A DNA stretch of 64,000 bases. Source: Novosphingobium ginsenosidimutans. Its GTDB lineage: Bacteria > Pseudomonadota > Alphaproteobacteria > Sphingomonadales > Sphingomonadaceae. This document shows, one piece after another, positions 9,370 through 18,159 of the stretch. The DNA is taken from the NCBI RefSeq assembly GCF_007954425.1, contig NZ_CP042345.1, positions 1,736,001 through 1,800,000 on the forward strand, written 5' to 3'. The first letter of the stretch is position 1. Every line of letters starts with the position of its first letter. The notes under the pieces were generated by a model. That model searched no databases and was not told where the DNA came from. It saw only the letters and a program-made list of their open reading frames with translations. The translations under genes and the position numbers were made by a program.

Positions 9370-11711
9370 AGCCTTACTCCATTCAACCGCAGCGCGTTGC
9401 TAACCACGCTGACCGAGGACAGGGCCATCGCGGCTGCCGCAATCATCGGCGAAAGCAGCAGCCCGAAGACCGGGTAAAGCAAGCCTGCCGCCACCGGCAC
9501 GCCCGCCGCGTTGTAGGCAAAGGCAAAGACCAGGTTCTGGCGGATATTCGCCATCGTTGCCCGGCTAAGCCGCCGCGCCCGGACAATCCCGCCCAGGTCG
9601 CCCTGGAGCAGGGTAACGCCGGCGCTTTCGATCGCGATGTCTGATCCGGTGCTCATGGCGATGCCGACATCGGCGGCCGCCAGCGCGGGGGCATCGTTCA
9701 CGCCGTCACCGGCCATGGCGACGATCCGGCCCTCGGCACGCAGGCGCGCAACCACCGCGCCCTTTTCGTCGGGCAGGACTTCGGCCTCAACCTCGCCGAT
9801 GCCCAGCTTGGCGGCAATCGCCTCGGCCGTGGTGCGGTTGTCACCGGTTAGCATCACGATCCGCAGGCCTTCCTGCTGCAGCGCGGCCAGCGCGGCGGGC
9901 GTGGTCGGCTTGATCGGATCGGCGATCGCGATGATCCCCGCCGGCTGGCCGTCCACGCCGACGAAGATCGCCGTCGCGCCATCGCGGCGGCGCTGTTCGG
10001 CCGTCGCGGCAAAGGCCTTGGTGGCCACGCCCTGCTCGCGCAGGAAGGCGGCATTGCCCAACACGACCCGCTGGCCATAAACCGTGCCGATTGCGCCGCG
10101 CCCAGTCGGCGAATCGAAGTCGGTCACCTCGGGCAGGGCGATGCCCCGCTGCCGCGCTGCCGCGACAATCGCCTGGGCCAGCGGATGCTCGGACGCACGC
10201 TCAACCGCGGCGGCCAGACGGAGCAGCTGCTCGTCAGACTGGCCCGGCACCGGCACGATCGCGGTCACCGCCGGGTGGCCTTCGGTGAGGGTGCCGGTCT
10301 TGTCGACCACCAGGGTATCGACCTTCTCCAGCCGTTCGAGCGCCTCGGCATTGCGGATCAACACGCCTTGTCCGGCGCCGCGGCCGATGCCGACCATGAT
10401 CGACATTGGCGTGGCCAGCCCCAGGGCACAGGGACAGGCGATGATCAGCACAGCCACCGCCGCGACCAGGCCGTGGGCAAAGCGCGGCTCCGGCCCCCAC
10501 AGCGACCAGCCCAGGAAGGCCAGCACGGCAACCGCGATCACCGCCGGGACAAACCAGCCCGCGACCTGATCGGCCATGCGCTGGATCGGTGCGCGCGAGC
10601 GCTGTGCTTCGGCGACCATCTGGACGATCCGCGACAGCATCGTATCGCGGCCGACCTTGGTGGCCGTGATCACCAGCGCGCCGGTCTGGTTCAAGGTTCC
10701 GCCGATGACCGTATCGCCCTTTGCCTTGGCAACCGGCATGGCTTCACCGGTGACCATGGCTTCATCAAGCGCGGAGCGGCCATCTTCGACCGTGCCATCG
10801 ACGGGAACCTTTTCGCCCGGCCGAACGCGCAGACGGTCACCGACCATGATCTGTTCCAGCGGAACTTCCTCGTCCTCGCCGCCGGGCAGCATGCGCCGGG
10901 CAGTCTTGGGCGCGACGTTGAGCAGCGCCTTGATCGCCCCCGAGGTCCGCTCACGCGCCCGCAGTTCAAGCACCTGGCCCAGGAGCACGAGCACCGTGAT
11001 TACCGCCGCGGCTTCGAAATAGACACCGACAGTTCCATCGGCGGCGCGAAAGGCCGGCGGGAACAGGCCCGGCGCGAGCGTGGCAACAATGCTGTAGGTC
11101 CAGGCCACCCCGGTCCCCATGGCAATCAGCGTGAACATGTTGAGGTGGCGGGTCTTGAGCGAGGCCCAGCCGCGTTCGAAGAACGGCCACCCGGCCCACA
11201 GCACCACCGGCGTGGCGAGCACGAGCTGGATCCAGATCGAGCGCTCCATCGGCACCAGGTGATGCAAGGCGGGGAACAGGTGGCTGCCCATTTCCAGCGC
11301 GAAGACAGGCAAAGCCAGGACCAGGGCGATCCAGAACCGGCGGGTCATGTCGGCCAGTTCTGGGCTGGGCCCACTGTCGGCCGTCACCAGTTCCGGCTCC
11401 AGCGCCATGCCGCAGATCGGGCAGGGCCCCGCGTGATCCTGCCGCACTTCGGGGTGCATCGGACAGGTCCACATGGTCCCCTCCGGCACGGCCATTTCGG
11501 GCTGCGGCTCAAGGTAGCGCTGCGGATCGTCGATGAACTTGGCCCGGCAGCCGGCGCTGCAGAAATGCCAGTCCTGCCCATCGAACTGGGCGTGGTGCGG
11601 GGTGGTGCGCGGATCGACCGTCATCCCGCAAACGGGATCGTGGACCATGTGGCCCTGGTGGTCGTCAGCCACATGATCGTGACCATTGTGGCAATGGTGG
11701 TGTTGCGTCAT
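9366..11711 (-). CDS. copA: CopA-type Cu+-translocating P1B ATPase with YHS and CPMHPEV metal-binding N-terminus
   Basis: Inner-membrane ATPase that exports Cu+ from the cytoplasm. 781 residues. Instead of the usual GMTCxxC domains, the N-terminus has a His-rich stretch ([18 protein letters not shown]), a YHS domain (HDPVCGMTV) and a heavy-metal-binding CPMHPEV motif with CPICGM. The core follows: about eight membrane helices, [10 protein letters not shown] as transport site, [11 protein letters not shown] with the phosphorylated Asp, and [10 protein letters not shown]. Helices 7 and 8 carry the Cu+-ATPase signatures YNAAGVP and [10 protein letters not shown] CueR-like operator lies 30-60 bases upstream, and cueR follows with a four-base overlap. 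Expected induction is by Cu or Ag. Confidence 0.95.
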   Translation of the reverse strand: MTQHHHCHNGHDHVADDHQGHMVHDPVCGMTVDPRTTPHHAQFDGQDWHFCSAGCRAKFIDDPQRYLEPQPEMAVPEGTMWTCPMHPEVRQDHAGPCPICGMALEPELVTADSGPSPELADMTRRFWIALVLALPVFALEMGSHLFPALHHLVPMERSIWIQLVLATPVVLWAGWPFFERGWASLKTRHLNMFTLIAMGTGVAWTYSIVATLAPGLFPPAFRAADGTVGVYFEAAAVITVLVLLGQVLELRARERTSGAIKALLNVAPKTARRMLPGGEDEEVPLEQIMVGDRLRVRPGEKVPVDGTVEDGRSALDEAMVTGEAMPVAKAKGDTVIGGTLNQTGALVITATKVGRDTMLSRIVQMVAEAQRSRAPIQRMADQVAGWFVPAVIAVAVLAFLGWSLWGPEPRFAHGLVAAVAVLIIACPCALGLATPMSIMVGIGRGAGQGVLIRNAEALERLEKVDTLVVDKTGTLTEGHPAVTAIVPVPGQSDEQLLRLAAAVERASEHPLAQAIVAAARQRGIALPEVTDFDSPTGRGAIGTVYGQRVVLGNAAFLREQGVATKAFAATAEQRRRDGATAIFVGVDGQPAGIIAIADPIKPTTPAALAALQQEGLRIVMLTGDNRTTAEAIAAKLGIGEVEAEVLPDEKGAVVARLRAEGRIVAMAGDGVNDAPALAAADVGIAMSTGSDIAIESAGVTLLQGDLGGIVRARRLSRATMANIRQNLVFAFAYNAAGVPVAAGLLYPVFGLLLSPMIAAAAMALSSVSVVSNALRLNGVRL

Positions 11712-11740
11712 TTCTATCGACTCCTGCGATGACGCCGGGC

Positions 11741-11771
11741 CTTTTGGACCTTCACATCATGTCAGGGTCAA
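11741..11771 (-). promoter_or_regulatory. CueR-type operator/promoter of copA-cueR
   Basis: Read on the minus strand, TTGACC (11766-11771) is followed by a 19-base spacer and CAAAAG (11741-11746). The spacer carries an imperfect dyad with GACC at one end and AAGGTCC at the other. A 19-base spacer with this ACC...GGT arrangement is the layout MerR-family activators such as CueR act on. It lies 30-60 bases before the copA ATG, and cueR is in the same operon. The -10 element is weak, as expected of an activated promoter, but it is the least certain part. Confidence 0.7.
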
Positions 11772-11793
11772 GCGCTTTGTTTGCAGGGTCCGG

Positions 11794-12660
11794 TTAGTCG
11801 GCCTTTGGCAGGTACTTGACCGGATCGAGCGCCACCCGATTGCGCCGGACCTCGAAGTGGAGCTGCGGTTCGGTGGCGAGGCCGGTCTTGCCGACCAGCC
11901 CGACTCGCTCACCAGCCTTGACCTTGTCGCCGTCTTTTACGGTGATCTTGTCGAGGAACGAATAGGTCGTGGTCCAGCGGCCGCCGTGATGGATGATCAC
12001 CGTCAGGCCATATTCCTTGGGCCCCTGGGCGGCATAGATCACCGTCCCGGCGGCGGCGGCGCGGGCGGCGGTGCCTTTGTCTGCCTTGATGTCGATGCCG
12101 TCATGGAAGGCCTTGTCACCGCCCCGGGCCGCGAAGGCGCGGTTGATCTCACCCTTGACCGGCCAGGCGAACCGCGCAGGCGGCTGGGCGAGGGTCTTGG
12201 GCGCGCCGGGCGCAGGGCCGGGATCGGGCGCCAGTTTCGGCGAAGCGCTGGGCGCGGGGCTGGCGGCCACCTCGACCGGCTGCGGGGCCTTGGTGATCGT
12301 CGGTATCACCAGCTTCTGCCCAGCCCTGACCGGCTTCTTCGGATCGATCCCGTTGGCTGCGGCGATGGCCGACCAGGCCACGCCATAGTCAAGCGCGATG
12401 CCAAGGCCGGTCTCGTCCTCCTTGACGGTATGGGTGCGGCGGCGGGGGATGATCAGCTTCTGCCCGGAACGGACAGTATAGGGGGCTTTCAGGCCATTTG
12501 CCTCGATGATCAAGACCCGCGGCACTTCGACGCGGTTGGCAATGCCGCCCAGCGTTTCGCCCGGCTTCACGACATATTCGGTGGCAGCCTTGGGATCGTC
12601 ATCTGCCAGCAGCGGAGCGGCCAGAACCGCCAGGGCCAGTGCAAGACCGGCCTGCCGCAT
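11794..12660 (-). CDS. LysM/M23 (LytM) protein of the NlpD type with a degenerate active site
   Basis: Exported peptidoglycan-associated protein, 288 residues: signal peptide (about 1-18), two LysM domains (YVVKPGETLGGIANR and HTVKEDETGLGIALD), a Pro/Ala-rich linker (about 125-160) and a C-terminal LytM domain. In the LytM domain FHDGIDI keeps the first His and Asp, but the usual YAHL reads YSFL and the usual H-x-H reads QLHF. Two expected catalytic or zinc His are therefore missing. That pattern matches NlpD/EnvC-like amidase activators rather than active endopeptidases. It is the last gene of serS-surE-this gene, each overlapping the next by one base. nlpD next to surE is a known neighbourhood. 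Activator role is inferred. Confidence 0.85.
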   Translation of the reverse strand: MRQAGLALALAVLAAPLLADDDPKAATEYVVKPGETLGGIANRVEVPRVLIIEANGLKAPYTVRSGQKLIIPRRRTHTVKEDETGLGIALDYGVAWSAIAAANGIDPKKPVRAGQKLVIPTITKAPQPVEVAASPAPSASPKLAPDPGPAPGAPKTLAQPPARFAWPVKGEINRAFAARGGDKAFHDGIDIKADKGTAARAAAAGTVIYAAQGPKEYGLTVIIHHGGRWTTTYSFLDKITVKDGDKVKAGERVGLVGKTGLATEPQLHFEVRRNRVALDPVKYLPKAD

Positions 12661-13421
12661 CAGGCGAAGCGTCCCGCAAGCTCTGCCAGCGAAGCCTCGT
12701 GCGTCAAGTCAAGCTGCAAGGGAGTTACTGCCACAAAGCCATCCTGGATTGCCTCAAGATCGGTCGCATGGCCGGGGGTATGTTCTATCCCGTCCAGGCC
12801 AAACCAGAAATAGCGGTAGCCGCGCGGGTCCATGCCTTCGACGATGGTGCCGCGCGAATAGTCGTGGAATCCCTGGCGGACGACGCGGATACCCTGGACC
12901 TTGTCGGCCGGCAGCGCGGGGAAATTGACGTTGACCAGCGTGCGCGGCGCAAACGGCAGGTCGAGCAGCGGGGCGATGACCTTGGCTCCCCAGGCCTCGG
13001 CGGCGCCGAACGGCACGGCATCGCCCATGCCCTCGCTGGCATAGACCTGGCTCAGCGCAATTGAGCGGATGCCGGCCAGCGCCCCTTCGATCGCGGCGGA
13101 GACGGTGCCCGAATAGGTCACGTCATCGCCCAGATTGGCGCCGCGATTGACGCCCGACAGGATCAGGTCAGGCGCCTGCGGCATAACCTCGCGCAGGCCC
13201 ATCATCACGGCATCGGTCGGCGTGCCGGAAACCGAAAAGCGCCGCTCTTCATGCTGGCGCAGCCGCACCGGGCGCGAGAGGGTGAGCGAATGCCCCGCGC
13301 CGGACTGCTCCTCGGCCGGGGCTACGATCCAGATATCGTCCGAGAACTGCCGCGCAATGGCTTCCAGCACGGTCAGGCCGGGGGCGAAAATGCCGTCATC
13401 GTTGGTCAGAAGAATGCGCAT
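12660..13421 (-). CDS. surE: SurE, 5'(3')-nucleotidase / survival protein
   Basis: Metal-dependent nucleoside monophosphate phosphatase of the stationary-phase survival family. 253 residues, the usual length. The N-terminal LLTNDDGIFAPG supplies the metal-binding Asp pair, and SGVNRGANLGDDVTYSGTVSAA (about residues 88-108) is the conserved active-site loop. It sits between serS and the NlpD-like gene with one-base overlaps on both sides. This implies a single transcript with coupled translation. Confidence 0.96.
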   Translation of the reverse strand: MRILLTNDDGIFAPGLTVLEAIARQFSDDIWIVAPAEEQSGAGHSLTLSRPVRLRQHEERRFSVSGTPTDAVMMGLREVMPQAPDLILSGVNRGANLGDDVTYSGTVSAAIEGALAGIRSIALSQVYASEGMGDAVPFGAAEAWGAKVIAPLLDLPFAPRTLVNVNFPALPADKVQGIRVVRQGFHDYSRGTIVEGMDPRGYRYFWFGLDGIEHTPGHATDLEAIQDGFVAVTPLQLDLTHEASLAELAGRFA

Positions 13422-14698
13422 CAGGCCGGCACCAGCCGGTCGATCCCGCCCATGTAGGGCAGCAAGGCCGCCGGCACTTCGACCGAACCATCCTCTTGCT
13501 GGTAGTTTTCCAGCACGGCCACCAAGGTGCGGCCAACCGCCAGGCCCGAGCCATTGAGCGTGTGGACGAATTCAGGCTTGGCCTTTTCCTCGGCGCGGAA
13601 GCGCGCGTTCATCCGCCGCGCCTGGAAATCGCCGCAGTTGGAGATCGAGCTGATCTCGCGGTAGGCGTTCTGGCCGGGTAGCCAGACCTCAAGGTCAAAA
13701 GTCTTCTTCGCGGTGAAGCCCATATCGCCGGCGCAGAGCAGGACCTTGCGATAGGGCAGCTCCAGCGCCTGCAGGATCGATTCGGCGGCCGCCGTCATCC
13801 GCTCATGCTCGGCCTCGGATTGGTCGGGCGCGCAGATTGTGACCAGCTCAACCTTCTCGAACTGGTGCTGGCGGATATAGCCCCGGGTATCCTTGCCGGC
13901 CGCCCCGGCTTCGGAGCGGAAGCACGGCGTCAGCGCGGTCAGGCGCAGCGGCAGGGTAGCGCCGTCGAGGATCTGCTCGCGCACCGAATTGGTCAGCGAT
14001 ACCTCGGCGGTGGGGATCAGCCAGCGGCCATCGGTGGTCTGGAAATTGTCTTCAGCAAATTTGGGCAGCTGACCAGTGCCGAACAGCGATTCCTCGCGGA
14101 CGAGCAGCGGGGTGGCGCATTCCAAATGGCCGTTCTCGCTGGTCTGCTTGTCCAGCATGAACTGGCCCAGCGCGCGCTGCAGCCGCGCCATCTGCCCGCG
14201 CAGGAAGGTGAAACGCGCGCCAGAGATCGCCGCGCCGGTTTCGAAATCGAGGCCAAGCGTTGGGCCCAGATCGGCGTGCTCCTTGGGTGCGAAGTTGAAC
14301 TGGCGCGGCGTGCCCCACCGGCTCACTTCGACGTTCTGCGCCTCGTCCTCGCCATCGGGCACGGCCGGATCGGGCAGGTTGGGGTAGGCAGCGAGTGCCT
14401 CCTGCAGTTCGGCCGAAAGCTCGCGGTCTTCCTGCTCCAGCTTGGGCAGGGTGTTCTTGATTTCGGCCACTTCGGCTTTCAGCCGCTCGGCCTCATCCTT
14501 GTCGCCGCGGCCCATGGCAGCGCCGATCAGTTTCGAGGCCTCGTTGCGGCGGTTCTGCGCCTCCTGCATCGCCGTCGCCACCGCGCGCCGCGCCGTGTCG
14601 AGTGCCAGGATCGAACCCGAAACGGCATCAACCCCCCGGCGGGCGAGGGCGGCATCGAAGGCGGCGGGATCGTCGCGGATCAGGCGGATGTCATGCAT
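13421..14698 (-). CDS. serS: Seryl-tRNA synthetase
   Basis: Charges tRNA-Ser with serine (class II synthetase). 425 residues. The N-terminal long coiled-coil arm (about residues 30-105, rich in Ala, Glu and Lys) binds the tRNA variable arm. Motif 2 is in the [21 protein letters not shown] region (about 255-275) and motif 3 at [18 protein letters not shown] near the C-terminus. It is the first gene of the serS-surE-nlpD-like operon. Its upstream region contains the tRNA-Val remnant at 14750-14797. Confidence 0.97.
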   Translation of the reverse strand: MHDIRLIRDDPAAFDAALARRGVDAVSGSILALDTARRAVATAMQEAQNRRNEASKLIGAAMGRGDKDEAERLKAEVAEIKNTLPKLEQEDRELSAELQEALAAYPNLPDPAVPDGEDEAQNVEVSRWGTPRQFNFAPKEHADLGPTLGLDFETGAAISGARFTFLRGQMARLQRALGQFMLDKQTSENGHLECATPLLVREESLFGTGQLPKFAEDNFQTTDGRWLIPTAEVSLTNSVREQILDGATLPLRLTALTPCFRSEAGAAGKDTRGYIRQHQFEKVELVTICAPDQSEAEHERMTAAAESILQALELPYRKVLLCAGDMGFTAKKTFDLEVWLPGQNAYREISSISNCGDFQARRMNARFRAEEKAKPEFVHTLNGSGLAVGRTLVAVLENYQQEDGSVEVPAALLPYMGGIDRLVPA

Positions 14699-14749
14699 AG
14701 CGCAGGCGCTATGCCCGCCAAATGCCGTGGCATCAAGGTAGGGGGGAAA

Positions 14750-14797
14750 TGGTGGGCGCGGCCGGGACTAAACCCGCGCCGCCGCCCGTGTAAGCGG
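14750..14797 (-). pseudogene. Degenerate 3' part of a tRNA-Val (remnant)
   Basis: On the minus strand this stretch runs from a tRNA anticodon-loop-like sequence (CTTACAC) to an acceptor end CGCGCCC plus ACCA. Aligned without gaps to the intact tRNA-Val at 22698-22772, 36 of 48 positions agree, including the terminal 11 bases. The matching 5' half is absent: no GGGCGCG or D-arm occurs at the expected distance. The T-arm and anticodon stems carry mismatches, so it is unlikely to be functional. The orientation equals that of the intact tRNA. The rest of the 291-base gap before the LuxR-type gene shows no other feature. Confidence 0.55.
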
Positions 14798-14989
14798 TGA
14801 GCCCGCCTTGGGTTCGGCAGATTAGAGCGAACGATGGGGTGACTGGGAAGGTTGGGGACAAGAACGCCGGGATAAGTAGTGCTACCAGGTGCCCTTAAAA
14901 TTTCTTGCTAACCAAAATTTAACATCACCCATTTTGTGATCGGCAACGCAATCGGGAGCAGGTTCTGGATCCGCTCTTGAGGTATGAGA

Positions 14990-15445
14990 ATGTCGGATCA
15001 AGACTGCCCTGCGCCACCACTCGTTGAACTGACAGCCAAGCAGAAGGAGGCGGTCAGGCTGCTGGTAGACTGCCATTCGAACAAGGAAATTGCGCGTCTT
15101 CTTAACATCTCGCCGTCGACGGTTGAGCAACGCCTGGCGACTGTGCGGCGAAAGTACGGCCTGCTGTCGCGGCGAGAGGTGCAACGCTATTTCCGGCAAT
15201 CGGATCTCGCCAAGCTCGAGGATGTCTTCATTCAGACCTCTGAAGCACAAGTCGCGCTGCCAGATACAGGTACCGGCGAAATAGGGCCAAAGACATCGGA
15301 GCCGGAAACGTTGGCAATGGGCCAGGCTCCATCGAGAGTATGGGTACCGGTTCTGAGCATCAGCCTTGGCTTTCTGCTCGGATTGGCAACCACGGTGCTG
15401 GCTTCACTCTTTGGTGTGGTGCTTGCTGATCATATCATACGATAG
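14990..15445 (+). CDS. LuxR-type helix-turn-helix protein with C-terminal membrane anchor
   Basis: 151 residues. Residues about 12-68 form a LuxR/FixJ-type DNA-binding domain (LTAKQKEAVRLLV, SNKEIARLLNISPSTVEQ). There is no receiver or ligand domain. After a polar linker comes one C-terminal membrane helix (VPVLSISLGFLLGLATTVLASL). It would thus be a membrane-tethered regulator with the DNA-binding domain in the cytoplasm. I chose ATG 14990 because GAGG lies 7 bases upstream; the ATG at 14984 is too close to it. It converges on the GGDEF-EAL gene with an 11-base overlap of coding ends. The target is unknown. Confidence 0.8.
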   Translation: MSDQDCPAPPLVELTAKQKEAVRLLVDCHSNKEIARLLNISPSTVEQRLATVRRKYGLLSRREVQRYFRQSDLAKLEDVFIQTSEAQVALPDTGTGEIGPKTSEPETLAMGQAPSRVWVPVLSISLGFLLGLATTVLASLFGVVLADHIIR

Positions 15446-16853
15446 CCTGGCCGCGCACCACACCAGATCGGGCTAGCCCGGTCGAGCCATGGCAAGTGCT
15501 GGCCAAGAGCATGTCCAGTGCCTCGGCCGCCGGTACTGCGCGGCTGTATAAGAAGCCCTGGCCCAGCACGCAGCCTCCGTCAGCCAAGCGGGCTGCCTGT
15601 GCTTCATTCTCGATACCTTCAGCGATGACCTGCATCTCGGCCACATTGGCGATCTTGAGCACCGCCTCAACAATGCTCCAGTTCAACTTGGATTGCGCAT
15701 CGGAAACGAAGGATCGGTCGATCTTGATGGCATCGAAAGACAGGGCCTGAAGATGGCTAAATGACGAATAGCCGGTCCCGAAATCGTCCAGACTGATCCG
15801 GACACCCATCGCCTGAAGCTGCTTCGTTATCAGAGCGGCCATGTCGCGGTTAGCAATCGCGGCATGCTCGGTCACTTCAATGATGAGAGAACGCGGGTCG
15901 ACACCGGTCTCGCAAACTATCGCCTGCACCTGGTTGGCAAAGTCCGGCTGGAGAAACTGGCAGGGAGTGACATTGACGCTGATATGAAAGGGGGCAGCTT
16001 GCGGGCATTCGCGTCGCCACTTCGCGGAAGTATTGCAGGCTTCACGCAACACCCAGCTGCTGAACGCGTTCATCAGCCCGGCGTCTTGAATGCCGGGGAG
16101 AAACTCGTCGGGCATGACCAAGGCATCGCCGCGCTGCCAGCGCACCAATGCCTCAAATCCGACCACTGCATTACGGGCGATATTGACGATCGGCTGGAAA
16201 TGCAGGCGGAACTGGCCCTCGATCATCGCCGATCTTAGCTCGGCTTCGAGCGCAATTCGCGACAGGGCCGTGCTTCGAAGTGTCTGGTCAAATGTTACTG
16301 TTTGGGCTGTGCCAGAGGCTTTGGCCTCATACATCGCCAGATCGGCATCGCGAACGAGGTCCGCCGAATTCGCGTAGCTTCCATCGTTGTGGGCAATCCC
16401 TAAACTGGCGGCACAGTGTACCTTTCTGCCGTCAATCATGTGCGCAGGTGCCAGGCAGTCATGAATATCGGCCGCAAGCTTGGAGGCGATCTCCGTGTGG
16501 TCTTGTGCCTCAATGAGAATCGCAAATTCATCGCCGCCTATCCGCGCCAGCAGCACTTTGGTTCGGGAACCATAGGTGCGCGTTTCAGGGCTGGCCGAGA
16601 TGACCCCGCTGATTCGGGATGTCATGGCAACAAGGAGTTGATCGCCAGCAACGTGACCGAATGCATCGTTCACCAGCTTGAAGCCATCAAGGTCGATGTA
16701 AATGACCGAGACCCGGGCTGAATTGCTCGGTTGGCTTTGCAAAAAGGCCTCTTCGATCGCTCGCTCGAACAATGCGCGATTTGGCAGATCTGTCAGCGGA
16801 TCATGCAACGCGTTCTTGAGGAGCTTTTCCTCATTGCTTCTGCGTTTGAACAC
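15435..16853 (-). CDS. GGDEF-EAL protein (c-di-GMP synthesis/degradation), probably the C-terminal part of a split GAF-GGDEF-EAL protein
   Basis: 472 residues if started at GTG 16853. GGDEF domain about residues 15-180 with an intact RIGGDEF; EAL domain about 200-450 with GFEALVRW, VTEHA, DDFGTGYSS, KIDRSF and AEGIE, all expected for an active phosphodiesterase. Both catalytic motifs look intact, so net activity cannot be predicted. No membrane segment. The frame is continuous with the GAF gene upstream except for one TAA at 16863-16865: LTQIGT-stop-IGRVFKRR. A glutamine codon at that place would rebuild a normal GAF-GGDEF-EAL protein. The GTG has no clear ribosome site of its own. Confidence 0.9.
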   Translation of the reverse strand: MFKRRSNEEKLLKNALHDPLTDLPNRALFERAIEEAFLQSQPSNSARVSVIYIDLDGFKLVNDAFGHVAGDQLLVAMTSRISGVISASPETRTYGSRTKVLLARIGGDEFAILIEAQDHTEIASKLAADIHDCLAPAHMIDGRKVHCAASLGIAHNDGSYANSADLVRDADLAMYEAKASGTAQTVTFDQTLRSTALSRIALEAELRSAMIEGQFRLHFQPIVNIARNAVVGFEALVRWQRGDALVMPDEFLPGIQDAGLMNAFSSWVLREACNTSAKWRRECPQAAPFHISVNVTPCQFLQPDFANQVQAIVCETGVDPRSLIIEVTEHAAIANRDMAALITKQLQAMGVRISLDDFGTGYSSFSHLQALSFDAIKIDRSFVSDAQSKLNWSIVEAVLKIANVAEMQVIAEGIENEAQAARLADGGCVLGQGFLYSRAVPAAEALDMLLASTCHGSTGLARSGVVRGQAIV

Positions 16854-16862
16854 CCGTCCGAT

Positions 16863-17492
16863 TTACGTTCCGATCTGGGTGAGAGTTTCCAGGAGCTGGG
16901 GGTCAGGCTTGACCTCGGAACGGGCAAAAAACTCCATCGCCGCGACCAATTCCTGCCCCTGGAGGATCGGGACGGAATAGCTCGAGCGGAGGTTGCACCG
17001 CGCTGCCTCTTCACTACGCCGGCAGCCATAGTTCGCCGTCAAGTCGGCGGTCCACACTGCAGCCTTGTCGATCAGCAGCTTGCCGGGGATGGACGAGCAC
17101 GGCCAAGCGACGAAGCGATTGGAAAGCTCTGCAAAAGCGAACATCTTGTCTGGTTGCGGGGCATGCCAGAGTTCCGTTCCTATAAGGCGGACGTCCTCGT
17201 CGCGGCGATCGACCAGAAGGACATGGGCAAAGTCCCAGTCATATGTCCTCAGGATCTCGGCAATTGCAAATTGGAGCGACTCCATTGGGTCAGTGCTGCA
17301 GTTGGCAGCATCGGCAATCCTGCAGAGCAGCTCGAAACGTTGGGTCGCTAGGTATGCTTCTCGTAGACCACGTTCTGCGATGGCCTCTGACTTTAGCCGG
17401 ATCTGTCGCTCCCGCTCCAGCCGCCGCTCCAGCCGTTCACAGCGTTGCTGTGCCGACAGCTCAAATTGCGAAGCGTCGGGCTGCGCGCTCAT
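16863..17492 (-). CDS. GAF-domain protein, probably the N-terminal sensor part of a split GAF-GGDEF-EAL protein
   Basis: 209 residues from the ATG at 17492, which overlaps the TGA of the H-NOX gene (TGATG), so it should be translated by coupling. Residues about 15-50 form a charged coiled coil (RCERLERRLERERQIRLKSE), followed by a GAF domain (about 55-205). It ends in LETLTQIGT at an in-frame TAA. Only three codons separate that stop from the GTG of the GGDEF-EAL frame. The GAF probably senses a small ligand or redox state, or receives a signal from the H-NOX protein. As a free protein it would have no output domain. Confidence 0.75.
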   Translation of the reverse strand: MSAQPDASQFELSAQQRCERLERRLERERQIRLKSEAIAERGLREAYLATQRFELLCRIADAANCSTDPMESLQFAIAEILRTYDWDFAHVLLVDRRDEDVRLIGTELWHAPQPDKMFAFAELSNRFVAWPCSSIPGKLLIDKAAVWTADLTANYGCRRSEEAARCNLRSSYSVPILQGQELVAAMEFFARSEVKPDPQLLETLTQIGT

Positions 17493-18025
17493 CAGTGCCA
17501 GGTTGCAACTAGCTGACACACAGCGGCACCATCGTGCATGCAGCTTGGCTGCTCGAGGGTGATGGTTTCATTATAGTGGGCAGCCACCCCTTCGACAAAA
17601 CCATGGGCGAGGTCGCAGAGCTTGCGAGGGGAGGTATATCCGAGGCTTAATGTTCCGGGCGCCTCGACAAAATGGAAATGCGGACAGGACGCGCCTGAGT
17701 ACAGCTTGCGGACTTCAGGGTGGATGATGGTGTTGACGGACAGGATGAGACTGCGCGCGTCGGGCGCGTCATCGAAGAATTTCGGATAGCGCTGCGCCAG
17801 TTTGGGCAGCGCCTGCACCCCGAACCAGTGCAGCAAGCTACGGACCGGGGTGCCCGTTAACTGGGATGCTGCCTCGACGAGCGCAACCAATTGAGCGTCG
17901 GGATAGCTTCCCAGCGATGTGTATATCCCATCACTTTCCGCTGCCTCTAGCAGGTCATCCCAGACTGCATCCCCGTGGTGCTCACACACAACCTCTTCGA
18001 GCAAATTGAAGATTATGCCCTTCAC
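17492..18025 (-). CDS. H-NOX (heme nitric oxide/oxygen binding) sensor protein
   Basis: Stand-alone heme sensor, 177 residues, close to the usual length. The proximal heme ligand is the His in IIHPEVRKLYSGA (about residue 102), and the diagnostic Y-x-S-x-R motif that holds the heme propionates is YTSPRK (about 131-136). Start is GTG 18025 with AAGGG upstream. In other bacteria, stand-alone H-NOX proteins bind NO and control a neighbouring histidine kinase or c-di-GMP enzyme. Here the downstream genes are GAF and GGDEF-EAL, coupled by a one-base overlap. An NO-to-c-di-GMP circuit is therefore likely but inferred. Whether it is NO-selective rests on distal-pocket residues I cannot place confidently. 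Confidence 0.9.
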   Translation of the reverse strand: MKGIIFNLLEEVVCEHHGDAVWDDLLEAAESDGIYTSLGSYPDAQLVALVEAASQLTGTPVRSLLHWFGVQALPKLAQRYPKFFDDAPDARSLILSVNTIIHPEVRKLYSGASCPHFHFVEAPGTLSLGYTSPRKLCDLAHGFVEGVAAHYNETITLEQPSCMHDGAAVCQLVATWH

Positions 18026-18159
18026 AGCACGGCCCTTGTCAGTTCATCGATTCCAGCCAGCGCTATGCTTACCCCGCATGAAGCTTGGGCGTTCGGCGCC
18101 TTACGGACAGGTACGTAGAACGGGATTTAGCTCTCTCAACCAACCCGTCCGGGCCGCTA

